Below, in pieces: positions 42,748-54,485 of a DNA stretch of 64,000 nt. Below the pieces are notes generated by a model, which saw nothing but the letters and a program-made list of their open reading frames with translations, was not told the origin of the DNA and ran no database searches. Position 1 is the stretch's first letter; each line of letters begins with the position of its first letter. Source of the DNA: Gonocerus acuteangulatus (taxonomy: Eukaryota; Arthropoda; Insecta; Hemiptera; Coreidae); the NCBI GenBank assembly GCA_946811695.1, contig OX328123.1, forward strand, positions 154,994,080 to 155,058,079. The letters are read 5' to 3'. The translations under genes were made by a program, and so were the position numbers.

Positions 42748-43140
42748 ATAAAAAGCAAATTATAATAAATGTATGTTTAATAATGAAAGGTGTTCATCAT
42801 AAGGGACAACCAATAAACTTAATTTCACTACTCTTCATAAAATAGTCGATTCTACATATGCAATAGAGTTGATTCTACAAATCAAATAGAGTATATTCTA
42901 CAAATTTCACAAGTTGACACGAACCTTTTTACTTTCTTCTGTCAACTGTTACTGTCCTGGGTATAGTGATGTCCCTTTATAACAATTTAAGTGTATGAGT
43001 CCCTTGGCTATCTTTATAAAAGGAATCCACATTATATAATAAACAGGAACATATATCCCGTGAGTGACTTAATTTTCAAATCTTTATTGTTATTATTTAT
43101 TTATTGCTTACAATTTTTTTTTACAGAAATTTGTTTATAT

Positions 43141-43159
43141 AAAAATGTTAATTATTATA

Positions 43160-43218
<59 letters not shown>

Positions 43219-43235
43219 AAAATATAATAATTAAC

Positions 43236-43302
<67 letters not shown>

Positions 43303-43310
43303 TGGTAAAA
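43141..43310. repeat. Perfect palindrome with TA cores
   Basis: Arms 43141-43166 and 43216-43241 (AAAAATGTTAATTATTATAT plus TTTTAA and its complement) flank about 49 nt of (TA)n; a further (TA)n runs to about 43297. Should extrude a cruciform. Confidence 0.9.
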
Positions 43311-45079
43311 AAATAGTACTCCTTTTTCCGATCTACTACTTTATTCTTGGCTTGCTGTACACGTTTTGTGGCCTTCATGCCACCTCCTCAGGGGCCATTA
43401 AATCCCCGTGTGTGGTATGCTCGCTGCCCATATTAACATGTTGGCTTCGGCACGAAATTTCCGTGTTCATCATAGACTCGGTACGGGACACATGTGAGAA
43501 TAAGAAAAACATACAGCTCTAAAGGAAACTACAGGTGGCAATAGATAAATCAGATTTTTATATGAGTAATTTTAATATATTGTACAGTGATTCGAATCAG
43601 ATAGATTTTAATTTGGAAATATTTGGAAGAATTTATTTGAATACAAAAGTAGAGCTAACTTTTGACATATTTATCCGAATATTTGAACAAATTACTTTTT
43701 CTTGTTATTAAAAATGAAATTTTGAACAAAATACGTATTTTTATGACAACTAAAACTAAATGAGCGATTCTGTAGAATACTACGCAGACCTCCCAGGCTT
43801 GAGGTAAACAAAAGGATACAGACTAATGGCGGGGGCTGTTTATGCCGGTCCCTGCCCGGCATAGTACCATATGGACAGTTAAAGAAATAAAGACTGAGAC
43901 TGCTAAGGGTAAAACAGCAAAAAACATATATTCACATTTAAAAATGACAGAGATATATTGAACCATGGGAAAGCCCAACCACTAACAGGTAAATCATTTT
44001 GATTGCTGTATTTTTATAAAGATCACACAGTTATTGTTCAAACATTGCTGCCTCTGAAACACAATAATAAACAGTTTAACTGTGTACCTAACAAATTAAT
44101 AAAAACACGTGGTTGTAGAAAAATGTCTCCCCGTCGGTTTATACATTGTTATCCTTTCAATTACAAGTTCTTCCTTATATAAAAGGTTGTATAATTAACT
44201 TCTGAAACATTAACTGCGAATACTGCGAATAATAATAAGAACTTTTACTTTTGTCAGTATATTGCTTATTCCCACAGCCATGTGGCCAACAAGAATGAAC
44301 CTATTTCTATACCTGTTTACCTAACTTTTTTATTAGTTGTAGTTTTTATTAAATAATTCATTTATTTATGTTAGCAACAGAGCCACTTTAAGATCTATTT
44401 TTTCACAAAAATAAAATGATGGAGGATAAATATTGATAGTAAAATAACTATGCCCGACTAATAAATATTTATGGTGGAAGTTACTAAATAAATGTGCGGC
44501 AATATATGTTCTGCTTTTAGACAGAAATTAAGGAAATACAAAATTGTAAGTTTCCAATCCTCTATTAACTAAATACACATACTTTATCTGTACAATTATA
44601 GTATTAGTCATTAGTTTGAAGATCTACAAATAGGATCTTATCATGTCTTGTGTAAATAATAAGATAGTTCATTCTATGACTTGCAATTTATATTTACATA
44701 CGAATAACGCTAATTAACTGACTATTTCTCAAGAAGATGACATTTTTATTTTAAGAATTATTTCTCAAAAATTTTAAGATTCATGGAGTGAAAAACAAAA
44801 TTATTACTAAGTAAATTTCCAACACAATTTTATTGTAAAATTGCATGTAAAGATCACCAAATCTATCCGACACAATAATAAAAGTATAAATAAATAGATG
44901 TGAAATTAATATTCAACTCTTTGAGTGTCCTAATCATACTCTTGCTGGTAGAATTAATATGTTCATTACCATGTCATCCATATCATGATGGATGTGCTTC
45001 CATGGTGGTCATGACATTGAATGTGGTCATCTTTTTTATTTTTAAATTAATAGGAGTTTTAGTTAATTTTTCATAATCA
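43311..45079. other. Intronic gap, no coding exon
   Basis: Within a mitoferrin intron. A short hairpin ATGCCGGTCCCTGCCCGGCAT lies near 43842-43862. No exon or repeat otherwise recognised. Confidence 0.4.
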
Positions 45080-45540
45080 TATCCAGTGGAAGAACCCGTC
45101 AACAGGAACACCCAGAAGGTCTCTCGCATCTGAGTTGACGGCATCTTCCCACCTCATGTTTGGTTTGCCAAACTCTCCGTTTTCCGAGCATCTTATTGGT
45201 CAGTATCTTTTTTCTTAAATCGCCATCCCCCATTCTCACCACTTGACCAGCCCAGCGAAGCCTTTCAATTTGAATGAATTTCCCAGCATCTATATCCCCA
45301 TATAACCGATATAACTCTGCATTCTTCCGTCTCCTTCACGCATCCATATCTCTAACGGGACCAAAGATCCTTCTTAGTATAGTTCTTTCAAAAGCCAAGA
45401 TTTGTGAGTCGTCTGCTTTAGTTGTAGCTCCATGTAGATTTATAGAAGCTGTTAATTGGAATAAGGTCTGAAATATAAGCATAGGATATAAAGCAAGGCC
45501 TTGCGAGAAACTCAAATGAATCACACAGGATGACAAACGG
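45080..45540 (-). pseudogene. C-terminal relic of a non-LTR reverse transcriptase
   Basis: Minus strand reads DDSQILAFERTILRRIFGPV, a TGA where a Trp codon is expected, then RRRKNAELYRLYGDIDAG and IERLRWAGQVVRMGDGDLRK, then frame loss. This is the conserved region following RT in RTE-like and related LINEs (ILRRIFGP, RLRWxGHVxRM). Catalytic domains are absent. It lies in a mitoferrin intron. Confidence 0.78.
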
Positions 45541-45719
45541 GTTAAAAATCATCTTTAGCAGCAGAAAAATAAAACCAAATCCTAATTCTCCACGATGGCT
45601 ATATATTTCAGTCTAACGCATTGAGGAAACTTCCATCACCAATACTCTTTAAGTAACAATCAAACAAAATGTGGTAGTCAGACATTGTCAAAACATATAA
45701 ATGGTGTTAGTGTGGCTTC

Positions 45720-45755
<36 letters not shown>

Positions 45756-45797
45756 GCAGAGAATTTACAATTACAAACGATTATTTAATTTACCAAC

Positions 45798-45909
45798 CTC
45801 AGATTGTGTATTGAGGAGAGTTTTACAGACATCAAGAGGTGTTGTTAAAGCCGCAGCAATACCACCAGCCATTGCACCAGATATCATATGCGCACTTGGG
45901 TTGTACTCT
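45798..45909 (-). CDS. Mfrn: Mitoferrin, penultimate exon
   Basis: 112-nt exon after acceptor GTTTTAG, starting with the last base of an Arg codon shared with the exon at 48763, and ending in phase 0 before GTTGGT. It encodes [20 protein letters not shown] and then [23 protein letters not shown] is the third mitochondrial-carrier signature (PxDxxK), and the Asn-Pro-His-Gly context is mitoferrin-like. Confidence 0.95.
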
Positions 45910-46114
45910 CTAAAACAGTGAATAGATTATTAAACTTTTGCTAAGTACATAGACTTCAGTTGAATTCAGTGAGTTAATTTCAGAAGCTGAAACTTCATTA
46001 TATTAATTTATAGCCTGTCTAGATAAGTCCAGGAGCACAATTACGCATGCCCGAATGTCGACGGGAATTTCTCCCAACACTCTCCCTTCTGTTTCACCAT
46101 TTGCAAAGCCTCTT

Positions 46115-46520
46115 AATGATCAAACACTTAACGTGAATCACTATAAAAACTGATTATGTCTTGTTTAAGACTACGTAACGCTTTGAGAGGTTAGATAAGG
46201 GAGGTAGTGTTTAATATTTATCAATACTTAGCCAAAGCTAAGGCTGAAACATTTTAAATTTCATAGTGAAAAGGTTATGACTGAGAGAATTTTTACCGCC
46301 AATTTTCTACCAGGAATATAGGCCACGCCCTTTTCCCACCCTCTAACCATCTATTTGAACAGGCAACGTTATAGTCTGAATTGTTTTCAGCCTTAGCTTT
46401 GGCTAAGTATTGATAAATATTAAACACTATCTCCCTTGTCTGATCTCTCATAGCCTTCCCTAGTCCTAAACGAGACATAATCAGTTTTTATTGAGATTCA
46501 CGTAGCGTACTGTTCATTGA
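46115..46520. mobile_element. Foldback repeat with HHR-like tips
   Basis: Arms of about 140 bp (46115-46255, 46382-46520) are inverted copies: AAAACTGATTATGTCT, ATATTTATCAATACTTAGCC, AAAGCTAAGGCTGAAA. The repeated AGCC...GGCTGAAACATTT resembles a hammerhead stem II plus GAAA but lacks the CUGANGA core. It lies in a mitoferrin intron. Confidence 0.65.
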
Positions 46521-46544
46521 AATAGTAATGCAAATGGGGGACCC

Positions 46545-46640
46545 GTCAGGAACTTTCCACAGTATTTCGCGTATGCAGGATTTGAACTATTCCATCTAAC
46601 TGAATGGGCTATAGTACAAGTTTACTCACTCGTCCAAAAA
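46545..46640 (-). mobile_element. SINE-like tRNA-derived fragment
   Basis: Minus strand has a box-B-like AGTTCAAATCCTGC and a weak box A (GAGTGAGTAAAC). No acceptor pairing. Low certainty. Confidence 0.35.
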
Positions 46641-46913
46641 TAAATGATCAATGCTCATAAATGTTGAACTCACTGGAAACAATTTAAATTTCTTTTAAAT
46701 AAACTATTAAGTGCTCAAATGTTTTAGTCTTACATCAAAAATACATTTTGTGCAGAAAATTGATAGTATTCCAGATGTTTGCAACATAGTTATAAGAGGA
46801 TTTTTTTTCATATAAGCAGGGAAAAAATATGCAGACTATGAATTCATTAAATGAAGTATATGGTCTATACTTCATTCAACTATTAATTCTAATCTATTAG
46901 TAATCTTTAAATT

Positions 46914-46916
<3 letters not shown>

Positions 46917-46995
<79 letters not shown>

Positions 46996-47020
46996 TATAT
47001 ATATATAAATATATATATAC
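46917..47020. repeat. TA microsatellite
   Basis: Imperfect (TA)n of about 100 bp with a few C/A interruptions. Confidence 0.9.
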
Positions 47021-47099
47021 AAATTTGAACCACCGTCATTTTCGGTCTCTAGGGGTTCTGAAACGCAAAATTTTCTGGATTGTTTCATGATATCAACCT

Positions 47100-48262
47100 C
47101 ATAAGCGGGGTTCCTCCCTATGAAGGGAGGGAGGAACCGCGCTAAAAAAGAAAAAAAAAATGTTTTAATAGACATGAAAAGTTTTCAGATCATGATATAT
47201 TTCCTAAAATATGTCAAAAACGGTTTGAAATCCTGGTAAGTGGAAGGTGATCAATCTGAAAAGGTTTTAAAGTCATTTTTTATGTCAATTGGAGAAATAA
47301 GTGCTTAAAACATTGAAATTGTTAGTTTTGTTCTTTTCAATGGGTTTATGTCTCTGTTTGCCAAACTTTTTAATTGGTTATGTTTTTTTAAATTGTATTA
47401 AACAATAAAATGAGTACTTTTGTAAAAGAAGGTAAGAAAATGAGAAACATTGTTATGAAGTTTCCAAGAGCGAACGTTGAGAACGAGGATGGAGTAATTT
47501 CTGCTTAGGATACAATAAGTTTCCTTATAGTACTTCTCTTTGAGATTTAATTGTATATTTTTCACGAAAGATTAAAACCTACCTATAAAGGCCTATTCAC
47601 GCTGTACAGTGTCCGGTTGCAACTGAATGGATACCAGTCCGCAGCTGAGCCTACATGCATGATATCAGTACTTTTCCAAAGAAGCAGCAATTGCAGTTGC
47701 ACTTCATGAGGAAAGGGAGAAACTAATTGCTGGATTTCAAGAAGATTGGGCGAGCTTCTGACTTGGCGAAAGCGGAAGTTGGAAGCAGAATTTGCTATGC
47801 TATATAAAAAAACTTTTGGACAATGGAAGTAAATTATTTCGTTATTTTAGAATGTCCAAAAAATGTTTTAATGTTTTACTTCTTAAACTAAAACATTAAG
47901 TAAGTATGGTCTCATGAAACAGAAGACACCATTACATGGGTGCATTTACCTACTGAGTGATTAGCAGTGTGTCTCAGGAAAGTCATTAATAACTGAACAA
48001 TTTATTATTAATGATGATTGCAATTATTAACTGCAAAACTGAGAGAAGGACCGAGAAAGAATGTCCAGCCCCCTTCCTCACCGGGGGCACGGCCGGGACA
48101 CGGATAGAACACGGTCTTGGCACGGGCTCCACACGGTGGATGGTCCGGGCCTGACAGAGTCTAGCGTGAATCAACCATAACTGCTTCTATTCCTTTACTG
48201 ATAGAACTAGAGATATGTACGGAACCACGCTGACGACGCAGTTCCTGCGAGTCAGACTTTGT
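47100..48262 (-). repeat. Repeat family R1, minus-strand copy
   Basis: Head at 48200-48262 (TCTGACTCGCAGGAACTGCG on the minus strand) and body at 47150-47585, split by the insertion 47589-48177. The body matches 24550-25030. Its far end carries an inverted GGAACCGCGCTAA near 47140. Confidence 0.7.
47589..48177. mobile_element. PIF/Harbinger-like element in R1
   Basis: Imperfect inverted ends (AGGCCTATTCACGCT and AGCGTGAATCAACCA) and a 3-bp TAA duplication at 47586-47588 and 48178-48180. The uninterrupted R1 copy near 24540 has a single TTA at that point, which confirms the insertion. TWA target duplication is typical of PIF/Harbinger. The interior has no transposase; 48060-48170 is GC-rich. 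Confidence 0.7.
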
Positions 48263-48559
48263 TTGCTTTATAACTACAATCACCAGTGAGCACCATTAGC
48301 CTTACATGTGTTACATATTATAAATGACAAGAACGTTTTTTGTTAACTAAATAATATAGAAAAGTGTATTAAATCACTATAAAACACAACAGGAGTGTCA
48401 CTGACTTTATTTTCAAATTCTCTGGGTGTATTTTTCAAATTTTTATTTTTATAGAAAAATGAACTCGTCATTTGAATCCATGATGATATTGATCAGACAT
48501 GAACAATAACAACTATTTATAAATAGCATTGTCTGGCTTCACTTAAATATAACGTTACA

Positions 48560-48685
48560 GCATCTGTCTGAAGCTTTGGCTTCATTCATTGACTAGTCGT
48601 GCCCCGAGTATAAAATGGGGGTTCAAAACTCAGTACCAGCCCGACAAGTTAATTTCTCTGAAAAAAATAAAGATTTGAAAAAACG
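48560..48685 (+). mobile_element. SINE-like repeat, family S5
   Basis: Shares GACTAGTCGTGCCC, GTAC, AGTTAATTTCTCTGAAAAA and AATAAAGATTTG with 59790-59900. A box-B-like GGGGTTCAAAACTC is present. Decayed. Confidence 0.4.
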
Positions 48686-48762
48686 TTGAGAGAAGTTCAT
48701 ATTCGAACAACCATAAGTTTTACTCATAAAGACCTTATACTATAATTAATCTAATGGCTGAC

Positions 48763-48955
48763 CTGCTTGGATTGGTCATTGTTTGGGCTATTTCATATAC
48801 TACAAAATGCAGTGACTGGAAAGGTATATTCATTGTTAATTGTGTTGTATATGATCTATAAAATGCTGACAATCCTTCTAGTTTGTACGTCGTTCGTATA
48901 CAGTCCATTACTCCTCGATACGGACTTCCATACATCTGCATTCGTTGTTTAACAA
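48763..48955 (-). CDS. Mfrn: Mitoferrin, second visible exon
   Basis: 193-nt exon after acceptor TTTTTTTAG, phase 2 start (TT completing a Val codon) and ending after two bases of an Arg codon before GTCAGC. It encodes [40 protein letters not shown] and [27 protein letters not shown] completes the second carrier signature begun in the 52273-52329 exon. [11 protein letters not shown] is characteristic of mitoferrins among SLC25 carriers. Confidence 0.95.
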
Positions 48956-49331
48956 CTAAAAAAAAAAAAAAAAAGCTAGTATAGAACGGATTTTGATGAG
49001 TAAAAATCATAAATTAAAAACAGATAAATCTAAATCAATATGAAGAGCAGCTAAATAAATTGCATAAATTCTAATGATAAATATCTTGTTTGCAAACAAA
49101 TGAGAAATAAATTAAAACAAATATTAATACATCCAGGAATTAATTATTCCAAAGTAATAAAAGAAAGAACAATGAGGTTATTAGGATTTAATCTAAAACT
49201 TTAATAATAAATATCTTATTCTTTGTTAGCAAGTATCAACATTTTGGTTTAATAATGAACAATAAGTTCATAAGGCCCCCCAATAAAATAAATAATTTAT
49301 TTTTAGTTAATTATTTTTGACATATTTCTAT

Positions 49332-49363
<32 letters not shown>

Positions 49364-50021
49364 TAACTTAACTGAGATTGATTTATTAGAATAACAATAT
49401 TTTCACGGGTAAACAAACAACACTCATAAAATGCAAGCCTGTTTTTTGAGCATAGTGATCCATTCCACGAAACAGTGTTGCCAATGCCGCATTTATTACA
49501 CAATGACCAACATTTACAATAAAGACATAATAATTTATACAAAATTTTCTCATACTCCCTCTCAATATCAAGCCATACATAAAACAACAAATCACTGGAA
49601 ATTGCAGCAATAATAATAAAAAAACAGACAAGAACAATAAACAAAAAAAAAACTGCGTTTACTCCAAGTTTTAATTGTTATTATTCCATACCCCGGAAAT
49701 GGTGAGATTGAATGCATTTACGCAAACATTTAAAACAATGTATAATTTGAATCAAAATATTTAATCAAATCAATATATTTTTATTACGTGAATTTTAATA
49801 GAGAGGATAAAATAGAGATAAAAAAGGATAACAAATATTAAAAATGTATTGTAAATGCACACATGCTGAATGACAACTTCCCCCCACACACCCACACATG
49901 TACAGTTTTAACTTTGTAGTTAAACTGTGCGAGTGGTCGGCCTAAGATGACACAGTCCAAGTTAATAAGATTTGGAATGGCCACATTACAATTACCCTGA
50001 TTTGTCAACTTTTTCAATATA
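48956..50021. other. Intronic gap, no coding exon
   Basis: AT-rich mitoferrin intron sequence. A-run at 49335-49349. Short frames only. Confidence 0.45.
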
Positions 50022-50464
50022 CAGTAAACTTCCTCCAATCCGGCATCCCATAGTCCGGCACGGCAGGAGTGTCAAGGCCACACATGAGAAGTGTGCCTCT
50101 TCAGTTTTTATCCATCTATTCTGCAAAATCCCCACCCCAACAACCCCTTGGTGCCCGATGGGATTGTAGACAAATTCCCGGAAGCCCTTTCTGTGATCAA
50201 ATACATACTTGTTACCCCTTCAGTTTATAGTTTTCGCTCGACTGAGACCATCTTCCTCAACAGGACAATTAAAATAATCAGTTATGTATACATACTTTTT
50301 TGTATTCTAACAGTGTGCAATTTTCATTTCGTCATTTCACATTAAATATGTACTAGTATTATAGTCTATATTTAATTTTCATCTCTATCCATTTTTGTCG
50401 ACATACATCTGATAATCCGGTATGCTTCAAGTCCCGAACGTGCCGGATTAAAGGAAGTTTATTG
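50022..50464. mobile_element. pogo/Tigger-like MITE
   Basis: Tips CAGTAAACTTCCTCCAATCC and GGATTAAAGGAAGTTTATTG, flanked by TA at 50020-50021 and 50465-50466. The tip style (CAGT...AATCCGG) is that of pogo-group elements. 443 bp, no transposase. In a mitoferrin intron. Confidence 0.75.
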
Positions 50465-50810
50465 TAGATTGTAAAATACTGAAGATGTTTGAAATGTTGA
50501 AGAGCTATTATTAATATTAATTATTTATACTGCAGTCAATCATGTTACGACACATCAATCGTAGCAGATTACATTTTCTCTTGTCAGGAGTCAAAAAGAA
50601 GCTCTATTCATAAAATAGGAATTAAAAAAAGGTTGTTTTTTTTTTTGTTTTTTTTTTTTTACTGACACCTATACTCTTTGGCACCTGATGCATAAAAGAA
50701 ATCTAAATTTAAATAAAATATAAATTAATTTCAAAATATAAATTCTCCATTTTAAAGTTTTGAGAATCTTTTTTTTAAATTTATAAATTAGTATTAACTC
50801 TGTCCTACTT

Positions 50811-50960
50811 CTTTTGAAGGCTTGAAATTCAAGTTGAAATTTCGGCAAACAATAAAACCCATTTTCACATGTAAAATGTAGTTTTAATAAGAAATAATGA
50901 CCAAACCCTGACAATTCCTACCTTCGCATCACCAACAGTCAACGATCTCCTCTCAATAAA
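50811..50960 (+). repeat. Decayed hammerhead repeat and tail
   Basis: CTTTTGAAGGCTTGAAATTCAAG then TTGAAATTTCGGC keeps the stem II of the 19840 motif but has lost the core. The tail (AATGTAGTTTTAATAAG, CAACGATCTCCTCTCAA) matches 19895-19980. Confidence 0.7.
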
Positions 50961-52272
50961 TTCATTCTTATTATAATATACAAAGCAGAATGTAAAATTA
51001 AAAATTAATTGAATTTCTTTGGTACACAGATTTAACAAAAATATCAGTATGCAAGGTATATTAGTTATAATATAAAATTTCAAAACATTTATTTTTATAT
51101 TTCAAATTAATTTTGTGTTAAAATATTATGATTTCAAAAGTGTAATTTTTAGTCATTCACAACAATTTTTTTACAGCAAACATGTTTGATAATGCATGAA
51201 TTATATCAATATCGTAAAATTGATTCCAATAATTACAACACTTCAAGAAAGTACTCAAAGTAAATGGAACTTAAAAAGCTATCTATTCAATTGAATAGAT
51301 TGGAAATGGAGTAAACACTGAATACCTCTTAAATAATATTTAAAAAAAAAAAAAAAATCATTCAAAGATGCAATTATTACCAATATAGACTAAATTCATG
51401 TGAGGATTACCAATTATAACAATTTGATTAATCTTTTAGGAGAGAACTGGCTAATAAAAAAAATATGAAGAATAATAAATTATTGTTTGACTTGATCACT
51501 TGATAAATTATAATTATAAACTATGATCATATAAATATATTTATCTTAAACATATATTTATGATAAAATATTTTATTGAACATAAAATATAAAGAATAAT
51601 GATGAAATAATGAGTTTTATAATTATACATTTTTTTTAAATATAAATTTATTAAATATTTTATTTTATTTTAGTTTTACACCATTTTGGTGATTCAACTT
51701 TTTCAATGTTGTTATATCATATTTATAGATTAGTTGTCAATAAATAATGTCATGTAGTCATGTGTTCTTTGATGAAGTTATTTGTGATTTTTGTTCTTTG
51801 TTGTGTGTTCAGAGACAATGAATGAGTGAAGGAGGTGTATTAAGATTATAAGAAAAATCAGTAAATTTTACTTAGTAACCAAATCATTAACAGTTTCCTT
51901 ACTGATCGTAACTTTTCCTTTCTTCTAACAAACCCTTGTATTAATCATGCTAACTAATGGGATGTATTCCCAGGATGCGATGTGAAAATAAGCAAAATTG
52001 ATCAATTAAGAACCAAATTATGAGTTTGCGCTAAACAGATGCATGTCGTTTCACTTCCTTTCAAGAAAACTCAAAATTTATCAGCCCAAATAATATTTTT
52101 TTATTTTATTTATTTTTTTTCATTTTTTGTAAATTAATAAATTGAAAAAATAATGAACATTTAATAAATAAAATAAAGGTTATACAATTTCAAACAAAAT
52201 GTATTGAAATATTGCTTGGAAGGTTGTAAATGTATTTTAAAAATATAATTTTAGATCAAAACATTTTCTTAC
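50961..52272. other. Intronic AT-rich gap
   Basis: No exon or classified repeat recognised. Confidence 0.4.
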
Positions 52273-52329
52273 CATCAGCAGGGGTCATGATGCCATCATG
52301 TAGAAGTGTAGCTAAGCAGCCAGCAGAAC
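52273..52329 (-). CDS. Mfrn: Mitoferrin, first visible exon
   Basis: 57-nt exon between acceptor AATTTTTAG and donor GTAAGA. It encodes SAGCLATLLHDGIMTPAD, starting with two bases of a Gly codon and ending with the first base of the Val that opens the next exon. TPAD-V-VK is the second carrier signature. Exons for the N-terminal region and first carrier repeat were not found up to 64000 and probably lie further upstream. Confidence 0.9.
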
Positions 52330-52499
52330 CTAAAAATTAACAATTTTGAAACATCTTAATGCTTTTAAACAGGCTTGATTAAAAACATTCACAAAATTCA
52401 TATAAAATTATTGATGCATATATTTTTTTTAAAGATTATTGACTAAATAAAAGGTCATTAACACAGAGCCATCAACTGATTAATAATATTTGGTTGAGT

Positions 52500-52602
52500 A
52501 GGAAATTATTTCAATGAATCTGTCTCTGAATTCGAACCAGTACCATTCCTTACGTCAGAGTCCATTACTCTAACCACTCATCCACCGTGAGGCCCCTATA
52601 AG
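52500..52602 (-). mobile_element. tRNA-derived SINE, family S4
   Basis: Minus strand: GGTGGATGAGTGGTTAGAG with good box A, and box B GGTTCGAATTC. The spacing of about 45 bp suits a class II (Leu/Ser-like) or aberrant tRNA origin. The acceptor 3' strand is missing. Confidence 0.6.
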
Positions 52603-52691
52603 TTTACTAACTTTTTGGAATGTAAAACACCTTTCATACGTCTTCTATAAATAATCCAAAATTAAAAATGACAATTTGAATCATCACCTTA

Positions 52692-54482
52692 GGCCCAACG
52701 CACACGGTGCGACTGTTCTGCAACTCGAGTTGCAAACTAGTTGCGTCTGATACCAGTTTGCAACTGAAATGAAAATTCTTTCGGCTCACGGTGCGACTTT
52801 TCTGCAATTAGAGTTGCAAACCAGTTGCGTATGAAATTAGTTTGCAACTGAAACAAAACACGCGAGTATATTGGCTTGTTGTAAATAAATTTCCCAACAG
52901 TTTCGCAAGTGGTGTGTTTATTTAGTGAGCTACGTGTTTTTTGTAAGAACTTGCGATGTCAGACTCACAAGGGGAGTATACAGCGGTGGGGTCACCGATC
53001 TGGAAATTTTTTGTCTGGTGATTCTACACCGAAAAATAGTCGACACGTGTCCAAGCGTTCCGTCCAATACGCCTTGGAGCCGAGAAATAAAATAAAATAG
53101 GTTGGAAGTGCATTATTTTTTATATCGAGTTTAAAAAATTATATCGACATGATTCTTTCACCAATTCATTTGTTTAATAGAGTTCCTAGATTAAAAGAAA
53201 AATATAATCGTTAAACAATAATTTATATTTCATCAAATACATTCAAAAATATGCTTACGTTTTCAAGTAAACTAGTATATACATTTTTGTATACCAAAAA
53301 TAATAGCAGAAATAAGCACCCCAAAAATCTCTAATGTGGTGAATAGAGAGAAAACTTTATTTAAAAAAATGAAATACATTGGGTTGCTAGGTACACAGCG
53401 TGCTTATCATCCATTCGGAAATAGGGTAAATTTATAAGCTGAAAACAAAAAATAATGATTTTCCCCAGTCTGAAGGAGACTACAAATTTGTAAGCGAAAA
53501 AGTAATGTGACGTTTTGAAATTCAATATCTCCTCTTGAGATAATCCCATTTTTAATTCATTGAAATCCTTAAAAAGAAGAAAGACTCCTTGTTCTAACCA
53601 TATAAATGACTATTGTCTTATATCAAAATGTAATTGCAAAAAATGGTTCTCAAAATAAAAATAAAATGTTAACATTTTTGCATATAACGTCAATCCCAGA
53701 ACACGTAGAAACACCCCGATCGGAAGGAAATGTGCCACATTATGGCCTTTATCGACCCTCCAAGTTTGGTTTGAATCGGGTAAATATTCTTTGAAATATG
53801 GCCGGATTCTTGAATCTTTAACAAACTTATAAGGGCCCTCCCCCTTCGTGAAATTTAAAATACTTTTTTTTTTTTATTTTTGCAATATTCTCAAAATTTG
53901 AATTTAGGGGGTTTTTCATGTGCGAAAAACGAATCTGACATCCGTTTTTAAATCAATAATTGCTTCACGTTAAGTTCTTGATGGCACATGTTGTTATTGG
54001 CTATATGGCTTAAATACACTTTACTTAAAACTGCCTTTATTTTTACATAACCCAACAAAACATAGCTGAAAAACATATGTAATAAATAAACCTTTTTGTA
54101 ACTAAGCAACCGCAAATATCGATAGAATGCACGGCTGTCCGACGAAAGTCTCGTACAACTCAAATGCAACGCAACTGCAACCGTGGGCCCACAGTTGCAT
54201 GTGACTGGTTTCAAACTGGTTTGAAATTGTCAAAAACAAGTTGCGTCGTGAGCGCCTGCCCATTGAAATACATTGCCGAGGTCTCAAAACAGTTGCGCGT
54301 CCAACTGGAGTAGCATCGTTTGCGATGGGCCTTAACATGTGATTGGTTTCAGGCTAGTTTGAAATCGTCAAAAACCAGTTGCGTCTGTCCTTTGAAATAC
54401 ATTGCCGTAGTCACAAAACAGTTGCGCGTGCAACTAGTTTGCAACTGAAGTTGCAAAACAGTCTCACCGTGTGTGCTGGGCC
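52692..54482. mobile_element. PIF/Harbinger-like element, non-autonomous
   Basis: Inverted ends GGCCCAACGCACACGGTGCG and CACCGTGTGTGCTGGGCC with TTA duplications at 52689-52691 and 54483-54485. Many subterminal copies of AGTTGCAAACTAGTTGCG and its complement. The right end exists twice: 54180-54335 and 54336-54485 both run from an (A/T)GTGA(C/T)TGGTTTCA block to GGGCCTTA. The interior has short frames only. Confidence 0.8.
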
Positions 54483-54485
54483 TTA

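Noticed and set aside
43163..43378. Tyr-Ile repeat frames
   Set aside because: Encoded by (TA)n; same for 15263-15539 and 46912-47175.
46115..46520. True hammerheads in this foldback
   Set aside because: Stem-like AGCC/GGCT and GAAA are present, but CUGANGA is absent in both arms.
52909..53100. Short frame in the Harbinger-like element
   Set aside because: No match to a Harbinger transposase or Myb-like protein that I can recognise.
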